Made by a program: the position numbers and the translations under genes | The notes under the pieces: model-generated | The model's input: only the letters and a program-made list of their open reading frames with translations | Databases searched by the model: none | Told to the model about the DNA's origin: nothing | In this document: positions 52,001-59,312 of the stretch, one piece after another | How positions within the stretch are numbered: position 1 is the stretch's first letter | Layout of the letters: each line of letters opens with the position of its first letter | Assembly (NCBI GenBank): GCA_013298955.1 | Contig: JAAFJT010000018.1 | Location: forward strand, 1 to 59,312 | Length of the DNA: 59,312 nucleotides | Source of the DNA: Chitinophagales bacterium | GTDB taxonomy: Bacteria; Bacteroidota; Bacteroidia; Chitinophagales; Saprospiraceae | Reading direction: 5' to 3'

Positions 52001-53380
52001 AACACCACCCAGTGTATTTTGATAAATGGCATAAAAACTAACAGTACCTATTGCAACTGAATTAGTTATATTTGAAATAATATTATTATTAATAGATTCG
52101 TTGGTTGAACTGCTACCGCTAAACAAACCATAAGTAGCACTTGCTGCACCGCGATTGATGTTTGTAATTGTATTGTTACTAACCGATAAGGTGGTAGCAC
52201 TTCCCCAAGAGATAGCATACATAGTACCTGTGGAAGCGGCAGTAGTTGTTATATTTCGGATTGCATTTCCATTAATATTAATGGTATTGCTACTTGCTCC
52301 AGTCAGATTATAAATACCATAAATGGAACCAGTCGTACCAATAGACAAATCTGAAATAACATTGTTATTCAAGTTACAAGCCAAAGCCGCAGTGGATAAA
52401 GCTAACAAATAAACGCCATAAAAACTGCCAGCACCGCCACCAGACAATGTTAAAGAGCCTGTTCCAGTACTACTCGCATAACCAAGGGTATTTCCTGTGA
52501 TTGTGATACCACTACCATAAGTTGAGTTGGAAAAGTAAAAACCATACATAATACTGGTCATCGCACGGGCAGCCGTTTGATACACCTTGTTATTAGTCAT
52601 GCTCCATTCTGTATTCCCCGCTGAGGCATACACACCTGCACAACCACCTGCCAAAAAGTAATCATAGATATTACAACCTGTAATACTGATGCCACTGTTT
52701 GCATGGGTTGCACTCGTGGTTGTACCATTGCCATAAATGGCTTTGGAAGGCAAATTCGTACCTGCGGCAGCAATATCACAATTGGAAATGGTATTGTTAT
52801 CATTTCCTGTTGTGATAGCGGTTGCGAAATAAATCGTACCCCCATTCGTAGCCAAAGGCGTAGTACTGGATCCTAAAATGGTACATTTTTGAATCAAATT
52901 ATTCGTTGCATCCACTGCAAACCGAATCGTACTCGTACCAGACGATGCGGATGTACTCGTATTGGAGATAGTCAAACTATTGCCGCCTGTATTCAGACCG
53001 TCAATCGTCACATTATCCGCACCGAATAAATCAATCAATGAATAACCTGCGGCAACCCCTGTAACCGTTGCTGCCCCAATCGGTGTAATCCGAACACTGG
53101 TATAAACAGCTGTAAGCCCAGCATTGCCCGCCGATAAAGAAGCACTTGCACTTGAAACGGCGGTCGGTTCTGTGGTCGTGCCTGTAATGGTGATGGCGAT
53201 AGCTCCTTGATGCGTACCTGCGTTAATCGCCGCGAATGCAGCCGATAACGTTGCGTACGAACCTGTCGCAGTACCGCCCGTAGCCGTAAGTCCGACTTGG
53301 GCATTGATTTCCGAGTGGGCAAGACCACAAATCGAAAGGATGCACAAGAAACTCCGACTCCATTGTGTAAAATGAGTCAT
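46037..53380 (-). CDS. Giant T9SS-exported adhesin-like protein with beta-helix, Ig-like repeats and PKD domain
   Basis: The frame runs to 53452 (2471 residues), but the second methionine at 53380 gives a clean signal peptide (MTHFTQWSRSFLCILSICGL, then AHSEINA). Residues up to about 790 are Ser/Thr/Gly/Asn-rich with regular short strands and N-N-x-[IV] turns, the look of a right-handed parallel beta-helix. Middle parts carry several unrelated beta-sandwich domains. Near the C-terminus are at least four near-identical Ig-like repeats of 75-80 residues (SVLTASGGATYAWSTG and GTYKVTVTNAAGCVDS), then a PKD domain (TNTSTNGNTYSWNFGDTTNL), and finally a type A sorting domain (VYPNPTSDNLFIEF and WAAGLYMIHVIVG). 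The function is probably surface adhesion or glycan binding. Confidence 0.88.
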   Translation of the reverse strand: MTHFTQWSRSFLCILSICGLAHSEINAQVGLTATGGTATGSYATLSAAFAAINAGTHQGAIAITITGTTTEPTAVSSASASLSAGNAGLTAVYTSVRITPIGAATVTGVAAGYSLIDLFGADNVTIDGLNTGGNSLTISNTSTSASSGTSTIRFAVDATNNLIQKCTILGSSTTPLATNGGTIYFATAITTGNDNNTISNCDIAAAGTNLPSKAIYGNGTTTSATHANSGISITGCNIYDYFLAGGCAGVYASAGNTEWSMTNNKVYQTAARAMTSIMYGFYFSNSTYGSGITITGNTLGYASSTGTGSLTLSGGGAGSFYGVYLLALSTAALACNLNNNVISDLSIGTTGSIYGIYNLTGASSNTININGNAIRNITTTAASTGTMYAISWGSATTLSVSNNTITNINRGAASATYGLFSGSSSTNESINNNIISNITNSVAIGTVSFYAIYQNTLGGVKDIKNNSVFNISTASTGTVTFYGIRVGYGNAINISDNVVYGFSGTATTIYGIYGSGATAGGIYNIHKNKLYDLSSTSTSATIYGIYTISQTYNVYNNIIGDLRTPAANVAIAIAGIYASGGTNNNLYNNTVYLNATSTGAAFGTTALYAAATSPLRLNNNLLVNNSTPVGATGFTTAFRRAGAYTSSVYDPLSNNNAFYAGVPSATNLIFYDGTVSNPTLASYKALVTPFDASSVTTNPAWVSTNSSSANYLHIPSGPALNILESNGVNIPLFNTDFDGDNRPGPLASVNGGGTSYDIGADEFDGAPAVPRVNAVAIDIPTTQCVARARSITATVTPINPLTAVTLYYTINGANPRAVVMTGGDPGVASNWMGTIPAASPTNGVVAWYVEATDGIYSGSKLGTVYNDDPLAGVVVTAAATPTTVCATTATSITANFRPTTAIGAGAVASSTTGITPFAGGWGGTKTQYLIRASELFASGFLPVSNTITSLTINCTAVSGQAYPNFAIAMANTNAASMTSTFISGSSDVYSNAGYTPTVGANTFTFTSPFTWDGVSNIVITFCWTKPTSTNELSSTVKSDVTTFASALPHQADLATPAVLCGTTVSTRATVSSRPQFTFNNTPVLNYVWTDGGGANVGNTKTITPIVNANTTYNVRITNPQGCLLTGSAAVATVPFPSTPTATPTTQCGTRVPTCRATSTTSAATPIFRWYLVSADGTPLAGENGATLTNYSIARTTTFFVAEYNGVCESNRVPITVTVTTPELLTVSSNTTGCNNEAVGLQVTSPMGNFNTYVWSPAAGLFTDAAGTVAYVAGSSAAQVYAKSSTAGATTYTCNSANALCTNSQTAIVSVLPTSIVANVAGVAQFCTSGSAVLSVPAAPAGGILQWQESPDNNAWIDAPGANAATYNAPSITQTRYYRLAVRKTGGSNCIFSNTLTISVTSPTVGAPVNATKCGPGAVTLGVTGNFGLINWFAAPTGGTSLGAGTSYTPTVNTVGTTPFYAESSIIAGTYEAMGKDTSSVPAGTGASSERGIVFRADKSFLLVSAQYYSPTLNVTNTVTVRLLNDADGAILNTVTLPIVQGANPGWYTMNMNFDITAGRTYRLMAGFTSSVNRITTGADYTTAAYNNLSSLGTITGGYDFGASTTTYNYFHNISAIEICKSARVAVNAVVTTPPALTLSSVAPATCAGTPTTAVTVTSALGDYSNYTWSPATGVTGTTSAVFNPARTTTYTLSAAQATGDFCQNNASVTVTVNPLPTTPIISPATATLCTGGSAVQLAALTTSVPQKIGTPGASNGTTSYPAPYNNYFGGAKHQLLFTAAELRAAGLLTGSPIKSIKFTVTGVGTTFTGSLQDFHLKVGHTTLTALTTAFETGLTQVVAPSVVPITVGDIEHNFSTPFVWDGTSNLILETSYSNANTGTSTDNVQTEMTNSLAFDACNYYRTDGVSSSAIATATVATTSTSRPNVTFTTLVGCNWQALTTGLFTDAAATTPYVSGTAAAVYAKPAATTTYTATAVSLAGCTSTATRTVTVASLPIPAIANNRPLTFCPGDSTVLTASGGATYMWSTGEATASITAKTAGVYKVKVANAAGCMDSTMVTVALNARPTVAIANNRPTTFCVGDSTVLTASGGATYAWSTGAASAGITARTAGTYKVTVTNAGGCVDSSMVAITTNARPTAAVAGATAICAGDSTVLTASGGATYAWSTAATSASVNVKTAGTYKVTVTNAAGCVDSTSRMITVNARPSAGLSVTGVSTFCQGDSAILRARNGVTYRWTTPAGVKTDSVVVAKTSGNYKVVVANAAGCTDSVDITITVNPKPIASFTATSLGGNATFTNTSTNGNTYSWNFGDTTNLGTTANTTHAYRYNGTYTVKLVVTSAGNCRDSVTNTITITKVGNNELLKNLNALVYPNPTSDNLFIEFRDLTLNFHTGDYISVTDAFGREIHRQAINGHRVEVITENWAAGLYMIHVIVGNQKAGLGKIVKMSK
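46560..47390 (-). repeat. Tandem in-frame repeats in the adhesin gene
   Basis: At least four adjacent copies of a unit of about 230 bases encode the SVLTASGGATYxWST block followed by TAGxYKVxVxNAxGC. Copies differ mainly in third positions and in the linker (NARPTVAI versus NARPTAAV). The pattern shows recent duplication with selection for protein sequence. Confidence 0.8.
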
Positions 53381-53452
53381 AAGGGATGGATTGATTGTTA
53401 GTAAATCTCCGCTATCAGTATTAAGCCGATAGGGGAATGAATTTTTTTTCAT

Positions 53453-53817
53453 GTAGAAGGAAGCTATCCTAAAAAAATTATTTTAAAAAACGTATATTCT
53501 TATATCAGTTGAATTGGGATTCAAAGGGTTCAATCGTTCATAGTTCGTTGTTGATGGAACCTGTTTCATCCAGAAGTGTATTTGGAATGGCGTTGTAAAA
53601 AAACGATTTTTTAAGCCTTTGACAAAATAGCGTTGCTTATTGTACCGTATTTTTGTGACAGAACAAATATTTTTTATAAATATAATTTTAAATAAACCCC
53701 ATTTTAACAATCTGTTAAAAATGAATTATTTGACTTTGTAAAAGCATCAGGGTCAGCCGTATAAAATCATTTATTTTTTTAGATTGATTGAAATTTGTGA
53801 CAAAAAAAATCCTGCTT
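53453..53817. other. Intergenic region between adhesin and amidase genes
   Basis: 365 bp with no supported gene. It is A/T-rich with long A and T runs. I did not find a clear TAnnTTTG box on the minus strand for the adhesin gene; the one at about 53648-53655 (TATTTTTG) faces the opposite way. Confidence 0.35.
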
Positions 53818-54687
53818 TTACCAAAATTTTCGAGCAACTTGCCACAAAACCTTTTTATCCGATTCGGTCAAAGGGCGGAAATCCACTTTTTTGAGGTACT
53901 TTCTTTTAAAAACCGTTTGCACAGCAGTCGTATCGCGCATGTCGTACCCAATCAAGCGCAAAGCCATTGACGGATTAAAATCCGCAGGCAACTCATCTGT
54001 TGTCTCCGAATACCAATGTCCAAAACCATTGTCTGCCAAGCGTTTCCAATCAAAATACACAGAAGGGTCATCTTTTCGAGTGGGCGCAATATCGGCATGT
54101 CCGATAAAATTCGCGGTCGGAATGCTGTATGCTTTTTTTAAATTGGTCAATAATTGTAATAAACTGTTCATTTGCGGTTCTGCGAAAGGCTCTTTGCCGT
54201 CATTATCCAACTCAATGCCGATGCTAATCGAATTGATGTCGGTAATATTGCCCCACCGACCCGCGCCCGCATGCCATGCCCGCAACATATCATCCAACAT
54301 ATGATGCACCGTTCCATCTTCACAAATCACGTAATGTGCGCTCACTTGAGTTCGTTGCAACGTAAACGTTTTCAAGGTTTGTTCACAACTCGTTTGCGCG
54401 GTATGATGAATGATGACAAAATTTGGACGACGCATATTGAAATTCACCGTTCCAACCCAAAAAGGCGGTTGCGCCAAACCGAATGTGTCGATTAAAGGCG
54501 TTTGCGACAACCGTTCTGCATATTTTTGAACTTGTTGTTGATAAAGCGCGTTTGTTTCCGCATACGGTTTTGGTTGAGTGGGCGGCACAGGTGTTTTAGG
54601 CACAGGCGTTTGTTGCACCACCTGTGGCGTGTGGCAAGCCATGATAATCGATAAACTGATGCCGAAAAATAAGAAGTATTCTTTCAT
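53818..54687 (-). CDS. N-acetylmuramoyl-L-alanine amidase (Amidase_2/AmpD-like), lipoprotein
   Basis: A 289-residue peptidoglycan amidase that cuts the bond between N-acetylmuramic acid and the stem peptide. The signal has lipobox IMAC (C18), followed by a proline-rich linker. The zinc ligands and catalytic residues are visible in VIIHHTAQTS, ISIGIELDNDG and GHADIAPTRKDDPSVYFDW, with RAWHAGAGRWGNI at the active site. These are all family marks. A lipid anchor places it in the periplasm or outer membrane. The TACTTTTG box at 54706-54713 lies 18 bases before the start. It may act in cell-wall turnover, or on foreign cells. Confidence 0.93.
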   Translation of the reverse strand: MKEYFLFFGISLSIIMACHTPQVVQQTPVPKTPVPPTQPKPYAETNALYQQQVQKYAERLSQTPLIDTFGLAQPPFWVGTVNFNMRRPNFVIIHHTAQTSCEQTLKTFTLQRTQVSAHYVICEDGTVHHMLDDMLRAWHAGAGRWGNITDINSISIGIELDNDGKEPFAEPQMNSLLQLLTNLKKAYSIPTANFIGHADIAPTRKDDPSVYFDWKRLADNGFGHWYSETTDELPADFNPSMALRLIGYDMRDTTAVQTVFKRKYLKKVDFRPLTESDKKVLWQVARKFW

Positions 54688-54705
54688 TTTTAACTATTTT
54701 TACAA

Positions 54706-54713
54706 CAAAAGTA
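54706..54713 (-). promoter_or_regulatory. TAnnTTTG promoter box for the amidase gene
   Basis: TACTTTTG on the minus strand, 18 bases before the ATG at 54687. Confidence 0.55.
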
Positions 54714-54754
54714 ATACAAGTTCTGCATTTTAGCGTCCTTGAAATTAAATAATT

Positions 54755-54925
54755 CAATTTGCGCGGTAAGGTTTGAATTAGGATGTTTAGGATGATTTGG
54801 ATTCAATTGGGATTGATTTTTAGGATTTTTTAGGATGAAATCCTAAAAAATCCTAAAAATCAATCCCAATTGAATCTTAAAAATCCCATCAATCTTAATT
54901 CAAACCTTGCCATGCAACTTGGGTT
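54755..54925. repeat. Composite inverted repeat with TTGCGCGGTAAGG ends
   Basis: The outer ends are TTTGCGCGGTAAGGTTTGAA (about 54759-54777) and CAAACCTTGCCATGCAACTT (54901-54920, continuing GGGTTA). Inside are perfect arms (54799-54835 and 54841-54876; arm GATTCAATTGGGATTGATTT, continuing with reiterated TAGGATTTTT). The end sequences match those of the element at 39897-40076, though the inner sequences differ. It lies in a divergent gap. Confidence 0.75.
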
Positions 54926-54952
54926 ATATTATTTAAAAAAATATTATAATAT

Positions 54953-56107
54953 ATGATTATTTACACCTGCATAAGTATTTGCTTATCAATTCTTTATAGT
55001 GGATTTTTGTTGCGTTATGTCTATTTTTGGGAACAAATGCCACTCGCACCTGACCCACAAGAGGACTATCAACCCATCACTGCGATTACTGTATTAATCC
55101 CTGTTCGCAATGAAGCAGCCTCTATTTTAAATGGTTTAAAAACAATAAGACAAAATAATTATCCGCCCGATTTATTAGAAATCATTGTTTTGGATGACCA
55201 TTCAACCGATGAAACGCCGCGTATTGTTTATGAAACCATTGATAATCAATCGTTTAAAAATTTGCGTTTATTACAATTAAAAAATTATCCGCCGCCTGCA
55301 TCGCCCGCTTTTAAAAAACATGCGATTCAACTCGGTATTGAAGCCGCAAAAGGTACGTTAATTGTCACCACCGATGGCGATTGTCGCGTTCCAGATAGAT
55401 GGTTGTTCCACATTGCCCAATATTATGAAACCAAACAGGTCAAATGTATTGCTGCACCCGTCCGTTTTGAGGGCGAATGCAATGATTTTCAACGGTTTCA
55501 ATCCTTAGATTTTCTCGGCATGATGGGCGTAACAGGCGCGGGCATTCAAGGCAAATTTACCTTAATGGCGAATGGAGCTAATTTTGCTTATGAAAAAGCG
55601 GCATTTCACGAAGTCAATGGTTTTCAAGGGATTACACATCAAGCATCAGGCGATGATATGTTGCTGATGGAAAAAATAGCGCACCGTTATCCGAATGAAA
55701 TTGGTTTTATTAAAAACAAAAAGGCAACTGTTTTGACTTTGCCGAAACCAACAATTGCCGATTTCCTAAGTCAACGCTTGCGCTGGGCATCGAAAACATC
55801 CACTTATACGCGTATAGAGACGATTATACAATTGGCAACAAGCCTCCTTTTTGCTTTAAATATCGTAGTAAGTGGATTGTTGTGTTTTTGGAAAATAGGC
55901 TTTCTACCGATTTTTGTCCTACAATTGTTGACCAAAACCATGATAGATTATTCTTTTTTAAATCAAATGGCAACCTTTTTTGACCGAAACGATTTAATGT
56001 TGCGATTTCATAAATCAGAATTATATCATATCTTGTATATCGTGATTGTCGGGATTGGGGTTCAATTTAAAAAAACATATGAATGGAAAGGACGAACCGT
56101 AAGATAA
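54953..56107 (+). CDS. GT2 family membrane glycosyltransferase, processive type
   Basis: A 384-residue glycosyltransferase. One membrane helix lies at the N-terminus (IYTCISICLSILYSGFLLRY); the catalytic domain shows ITVLIPVRNEAA, VLDDHSTDETP (first DxD-like), VTTDGDCRVPD (second) and the processive marker QRLRWASKTS (Q-x-x-R-W). Two or more helices near 285-335 end it. These motifs match enzymes making cell-surface polymers or glycolipids from nucleotide sugars at the inner membrane. The product is unknown. It precedes the restriction-modification gene by 72 bases, though co-transcription is not evident. Confidence 0.87.
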   Translation: MIIYTCISICLSILYSGFLLRYVYFWEQMPLAPDPQEDYQPITAITVLIPVRNEAASILNGLKTIRQNNYPPDLLEIIVLDDHSTDETPRIVYETIDNQSFKNLRLLQLKNYPPPASPAFKKHAIQLGIEAAKGTLIVTTDGDCRVPDRWLFHIAQYYETKQVKCIAAPVRFEGECNDFQRFQSLDFLGMMGVTGAGIQGKFTLMANGANFAYEKAAFHEVNGFQGITHQASGDDMLLMEKIAHRYPNEIGFIKNKKATVLTLPKPTIADFLSQRLRWASKTSTYTRIETIIQLATSLLFALNIVVSGLLCFWKIGFLPIFVLQLLTKTMIDYSFLNQMATFFDRNDLMLRFHKSELYHILYIVIVGIGVQFKKTYEWKGRTVR

Positions 56108-56179
56108 CGCTTGATTCAAAAAAAGTTTTGAAATAGGAGTGAAAAAGCGCAACTTTGCCCTTTAAAAACTCTAAACATC

Positions 56180-59100
56180 ATGTCTCTATTTCAACGCGCC
56201 GTCCAAAAGGAAGCCATTCATAAACTGAATAGTTCTAATGTTGCTCAAGCCTATCAACGGTTTCAGCAACAGTTTGGCAATATCGATTTTCAAAATAATG
56301 TTCGGCTTTCCAAAGAAGAAAGTTATCAAGCAGGTTTTTTAAACGATTTGTTTGTCCATATTTTAGGTTATACCTTGAATCCGCAACCCAATTATAACCT
56401 TGTCACGGAGCAAAAGAATGTTGCCAATGCTCAAAAAGCAGATGGTGCTATTCTGAAAAATGGTCAACCGATTGCGGTCATCGAACTCAAATCGGTGCGT
56501 ACACCCGTCGATTCCAAAACGATTGTAGCGCAAGCCTTTGGTTATAAATACAATCAACCGACGGCGCAGTACGTGATTACATCCAATTTTCAAAAATTGC
56601 GTTTTTACATCGATGATGCGGTCGCGTTTGAAGAGTTTGATTTATTCGCGCTCACGGAAACGGATTTTTCGTTGTTGTATCTTTGTCTGCACAAGGAACA
56701 ATTGTTGGCGGATGTGCCGAAACAACTCAAAATCGCTTCGATTCATAAAACGGAACAAATTACGCATCAATTATATTTAGATTATTCCAAATTTAAAGAT
56801 GAATTATATACCAATTTAAAACAATGGAACCGTCAACACGATGCTTTGACGCTTTTTAAAAAATCGCAAAAATTATTAGATAGGTTTTTATTTTTCTGTT
56901 TTGCGAAAGATAAAGGTTTGTTGCCTGCCAAGACCTTGACAAAAATTTTAGAAGATTGGGACGCGCTCAATGCGTTGGATGAATCAAAACCTTTATATGA
57001 TATTTTTAAAAAATATTTTCGGTATCTCAATGACGGGTTTAGTAGCCCGCATTTGACTATTTTTGGGTATAATGGCGGCTTGTTCGCGCCTGACCCCTTG
57101 TTAGATTCGTTGAAGATTCCAGATGGGTTGTTGTATTCGTATATTCCGACTTTGGGCAAATATGATTTTGATTCGGATGTGGATACCAATATTTTAGGGC
57201 ATATTTTTGAGCATAGCCTCAACGAACTCGACGAAAAAACAGCCCAAGCGATTGGGCAAACGGCGGATAAATCGAAAACGAAACGCAAAAAAGATGGGAT
57301 TTTTTATACGCCGCGTTACATTACGCAGTACATGGTTGAACAGACGATTGGCGCATTGTGCCAACAAAAACAAACGGAATTGGCGATTGACCGCTTGGAT
57401 TGGTGGGAGGATTGCCCTTCTGCAACGGCGATGATGCGTTTGCATACGTATCGCGGGTGGTTGTTGCAATTGACCGTTTTAGACCCTGCCTGTGGTTCGG
57501 GTGCGTTTTTGAACCAAGCGTTTGTCTTTTTACGGGCGGAACATCGGATGATTGACGCAATGTTAGCCACGTTGACGGGCAAAACGGTGGAAATGACGGA
57601 TTGGGCAACCCACATTTTAGACCACAATTTGTTTGGAGTCGATATTAATGAGGAAAGTGTCGAGATTGCGAAATTGTCGTTGTGGCTGCGGACTGCCAAA
57701 GTCGGGCGCAAACTCAATGATTTGAGTGCCAATATTCAAATCGGCAATTCGCTGATTGATGACCCCGAAATCGCAGGTGATTTGGCGTTTGATTGGCAAA
57801 AAGCGTTTCCACAAGTGTTTGAAAAAGGTGGGTTTGATGTGGTGATTGGGAATCCGCCGTATGTCAGGCAAGAATTATTAGGCGACTTTAAACCTTATTT
57901 GAGTAAAAATTATCAAGTGTATGCGTCATCCAGTGATTTATTTGCGTATTTTTATGAACGCTCTATTCAGGTTTTAAAACAAAATGGTTATTTAGGATTC
58001 ATTTCCAATACGTTTGATAAAACGACCGCAAGTCAACAACTTCGCACTTTTTTACAAGAACAAACGACTTGGCGCGTTTACGCAGACTATACAGCCGTGC
58101 AAGTTTTTGAAGGTGCGACGACGTATCCGATTATCTTTATTGCTCAAAATCAATCAAATAAAAATAATAATTTTTCATATATAAAAATAGTACCCGAAGC
58201 TGTTAATGACATTAATAATTCACTGCATTCGATTCAAACCATTGCGCAAGCAAACCTCCATGCTGAAAGTTGGTCATTTCAATCAGGTAAGGGAAATAAT
58301 TTAATACAAAAAGTATTGAAATATGAAACCGTTAAACAACAATTTGGAAAATGTTATTATGGCATTAAAACAGGTTTAAATGAAGCCTTTATCCTCACGG
58401 GTGCGGAAAAATCACAGATTTTGAAAGCAGATCCGCAATCTGCGGCATTGATAAAACCGTTTTATGAAGGCAAAGATTTATGTAAATGGAATACACCCGA
58501 AATTGATAAATATATCATTTTCACAAAACGCGGAACAGATATTGAAAAATATATAGGTATAAAACATTGGTTATCAAAATATAAGAATCAATTAACACCC
58601 AAAGAAGACGCAAATTCAGCACAAGGCAGAAAAGCTGGCAAATATTTATGGTTTGAATTGCAAGATAGTGTTGATTATTACAAATTATTTGAAAGCCCTA
58701 AAATTACATGGAGTAACCTACAAGTTACGAATAAATTTTGCTATGAAACGAAAGAATATTACATTAATGCGCCTTGTGTTATTTTGCCGACTGATGATAA
58801 AGCGTTGTTAGCGATTCTAAACTCGAAAGTAATTTGGTATTTTTTAAAAACAATTTGTGTTGTAAGAAGTGGCGGCTACATCGAAGTCAAACCGCAATAT
58901 TTTGAACAAATCCCGATTCCTGCCTTAACGAGTTCCAATAAAGCATCGCTTTCTAAATTAGCAGAACAAGTAATTCATCTGACTATTCAATTACAAAGCG
59001 CGCAAACCGATTTTCTCCACTTACTGACCGATAATTTCACGCATTTGAAAGTGAATCGAGCGATTGAAAGTTGGCATGAAGGCGATTTTGCAGCATTTAA

Positions 59101-59296
59101 AAAAACATTGGAAAAGCAAAAAATAACCATTCCATTGAAAGCGCAAAAAGAATGGCGCGAAATGTTTGCATCCTCCAAAACCGCCTATCAAAACGTGCAA
59201 ACGCAAATCGCCACAACCGATAAAGCAATAGATGCCGCCGTGTACGCACTCTACGAATTGACAGCAGCTGAAATACAACTTATTGAAAATCAATAA
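56180..59296 (+). CDS. Type IIG (Eco57I/BREX-like) restriction-modification enzyme
   Basis: A 1038-residue single-chain enzyme. The N-terminal part is a PD-(D/E)XK-type endonuclease: a DGA motif in KADGAILKNGQPI followed by E102-L-K104 in VIELKSVR. Then comes a helical linker and an adenine-specific methyltransferase domain with motif I VLDPACGSGAFLNQ (near 434) and motif IV VIGNPPYVRQE (near 557). The C-terminal 400 residues form the TaqI-like target-recognition domain, including KRGTDIEKYIG and SGGYIEVKPQYFEQIPIP. All catalytic motifs are intact and no stop interrupts the frame. It would methylate adenine and cut unmodified DNA; the target site is unknown. The gene stands alone; the window ends 16 bases after its stop. 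Confidence 0.92.
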   Translation: MSLFQRAVQKEAIHKLNSSNVAQAYQRFQQQFGNIDFQNNVRLSKEESYQAGFLNDLFVHILGYTLNPQPNYNLVTEQKNVANAQKADGAILKNGQPIAVIELKSVRTPVDSKTIVAQAFGYKYNQPTAQYVITSNFQKLRFYIDDAVAFEEFDLFALTETDFSLLYLCLHKEQLLADVPKQLKIASIHKTEQITHQLYLDYSKFKDELYTNLKQWNRQHDALTLFKKSQKLLDRFLFFCFAKDKGLLPAKTLTKILEDWDALNALDESKPLYDIFKKYFRYLNDGFSSPHLTIFGYNGGLFAPDPLLDSLKIPDGLLYSYIPTLGKYDFDSDVDTNILGHIFEHSLNELDEKTAQAIGQTADKSKTKRKKDGIFYTPRYITQYMVEQTIGALCQQKQTELAIDRLDWWEDCPSATAMMRLHTYRGWLLQLTVLDPACGSGAFLNQAFVFLRAEHRMIDAMLATLTGKTVEMTDWATHILDHNLFGVDINEESVEIAKLSLWLRTAKVGRKLNDLSANIQIGNSLIDDPEIAGDLAFDWQKAFPQVFEKGGFDVVIGNPPYVRQELLGDFKPYLSKNYQVYASSSDLFAYFYERSIQVLKQNGYLGFISNTFDKTTASQQLRTFLQEQTTWRVYADYTAVQVFEGATTYPIIFIAQNQSNKNNNFSYIKIVPEAVNDINNSLHSIQTIAQANLHAESWSFQSGKGNNLIQKVLKYETVKQQFGKCYYGIKTGLNEAFILTGAEKSQILKADPQSAALIKPFYEGKDLCKWNTPEIDKYIIFTKRGTDIEKYIGIKHWLSKYKNQLTPKEDANSAQGRKAGKYLWFELQDSVDYYKLFESPKITWSNLQVTNKFCYETKEYYINAPCVILPTDDKALLAILNSKVIWYFLKTICVVRSGGYIEVKPQYFEQIPIPALTSSNKASLSKLAEQVIHLTIQLQSAQTDFLHLLTDNFTHLKVNRAIESWHEGDFAAFKKTLEKQKITIPLKAQKEWREMFASSKTAYQNVQTQIATTDKAIDAAVYALYELTAAEIQLIENQ

Positions 59297-59312
59297 GTAG
59301 TTAAATTTAAAT

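Noticed and set aside
53483-53710. 75-residue minus-strand frame upstream of the adhesin gene
   Set aside because: No start context, no family pattern and a composition like translated A/T-rich intergenic DNA.

Overview
This window is a stretch of an AT-rich bacterial chromosome from the phylum Bacteroidota. The evidence is a GldH gliding lipoprotein, a giant secreted adhesin with a type IX secretion (T9SS) C-terminal sorting domain, a DUF3276/PUR-domain protein, a zinc-cysteine-poor MoeB-rhodanese, SPII lipoproteins, and repeated TAnnTTTG promoter boxes of the Bacteroidota primary sigma factor. The order cannot be fixed from sequence alone. Remnants of an effector-associated-domain-like protein and the abundance of intergenic palindromes would fit Saprospiria-like lineages, but that is an inference. 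No rRNA, intact insertion sequence, phage, plasmid gene or CRISPR array is visible.

Layout. 1-2.7 kb: end of a RidA gene, a graveyard of gene remnants, a coiled-coil secreted protein, a 54-residue membrane protein and tRNA-Asp. 2.8-5.3 kb: accA-thyA (ATGA overlap) and the PUR-domain gene. 5.6-11.9 kb: a CapA-like protein, MoeB-rhodanese, an FAD oxidoreductase translationally coupled to an AlbA_2/ATPase regulator, and a dead aldo/keto reductase. 12-19.8 kb: prs, guaA, an AAA-ATPase/PD-(D/E)XK gene, tex and a dienelactone hydrolase. 19.9-31.5 kb: a small unknown gene, ilvE, a RibF-glycosyltransferase fusion, a uridine-kinase-like gene, a DUF481 barrel, an M1 peptidase, an SDR and a TMTC-like membrane/TPR protein. 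31.6-35.8 kb: RlmI-like methyltransferase, another methyltransferase, a MobB-like/MobA protein and a dead AAA-nuclease paralogue. 36-41.2 kb: a form-II-type CO-dehydrogenase-like S-L-M operon and an SDR-type threonine dehydrogenase. 41.4-54.7 kb: an M13 peptidase lipoprotein, a secreted guanyl-RNase/barstar/DUF922 cluster, gldH, a 2471-residue T9SS adhesin and an amidase lipoprotein. 55-59.3 kb: a membrane glycosyltransferase and a single-chain type IIG restriction-modification enzyme.

How it works together. Most genes are housekeeping: purine and pyrimidine nucleotide supply (prs, guaA, thyA, udk), fatty acid and branched-chain amino acid metabolism, flavin and molybdenum cofactor. MoeB-rhodanese and the MobA-like protein could serve the molybdenum-dependent CoxSLM-like oxidoreductase. 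The surface and secreted proteins (GldH, adhesin, peptidases, amidase, RNase lipoprotein) suit a gliding, polymer-degrading lifestyle.

The most striking findings are three. (1) All nine junctions where genes converge carry a palindrome or long inverted repeat, drawn from a few recurring sequence families that share a GTTT-N-AAAC-type core. (2) A bifunctional riboflavin kinase/FAD synthetase is fused in frame to a GT2 glycosyltransferase. (3) A lipoprotein guanyl-RNase is followed by barstar and a DUF922 putative peptidase whose export signal is partly encoded by one of the palindromes.
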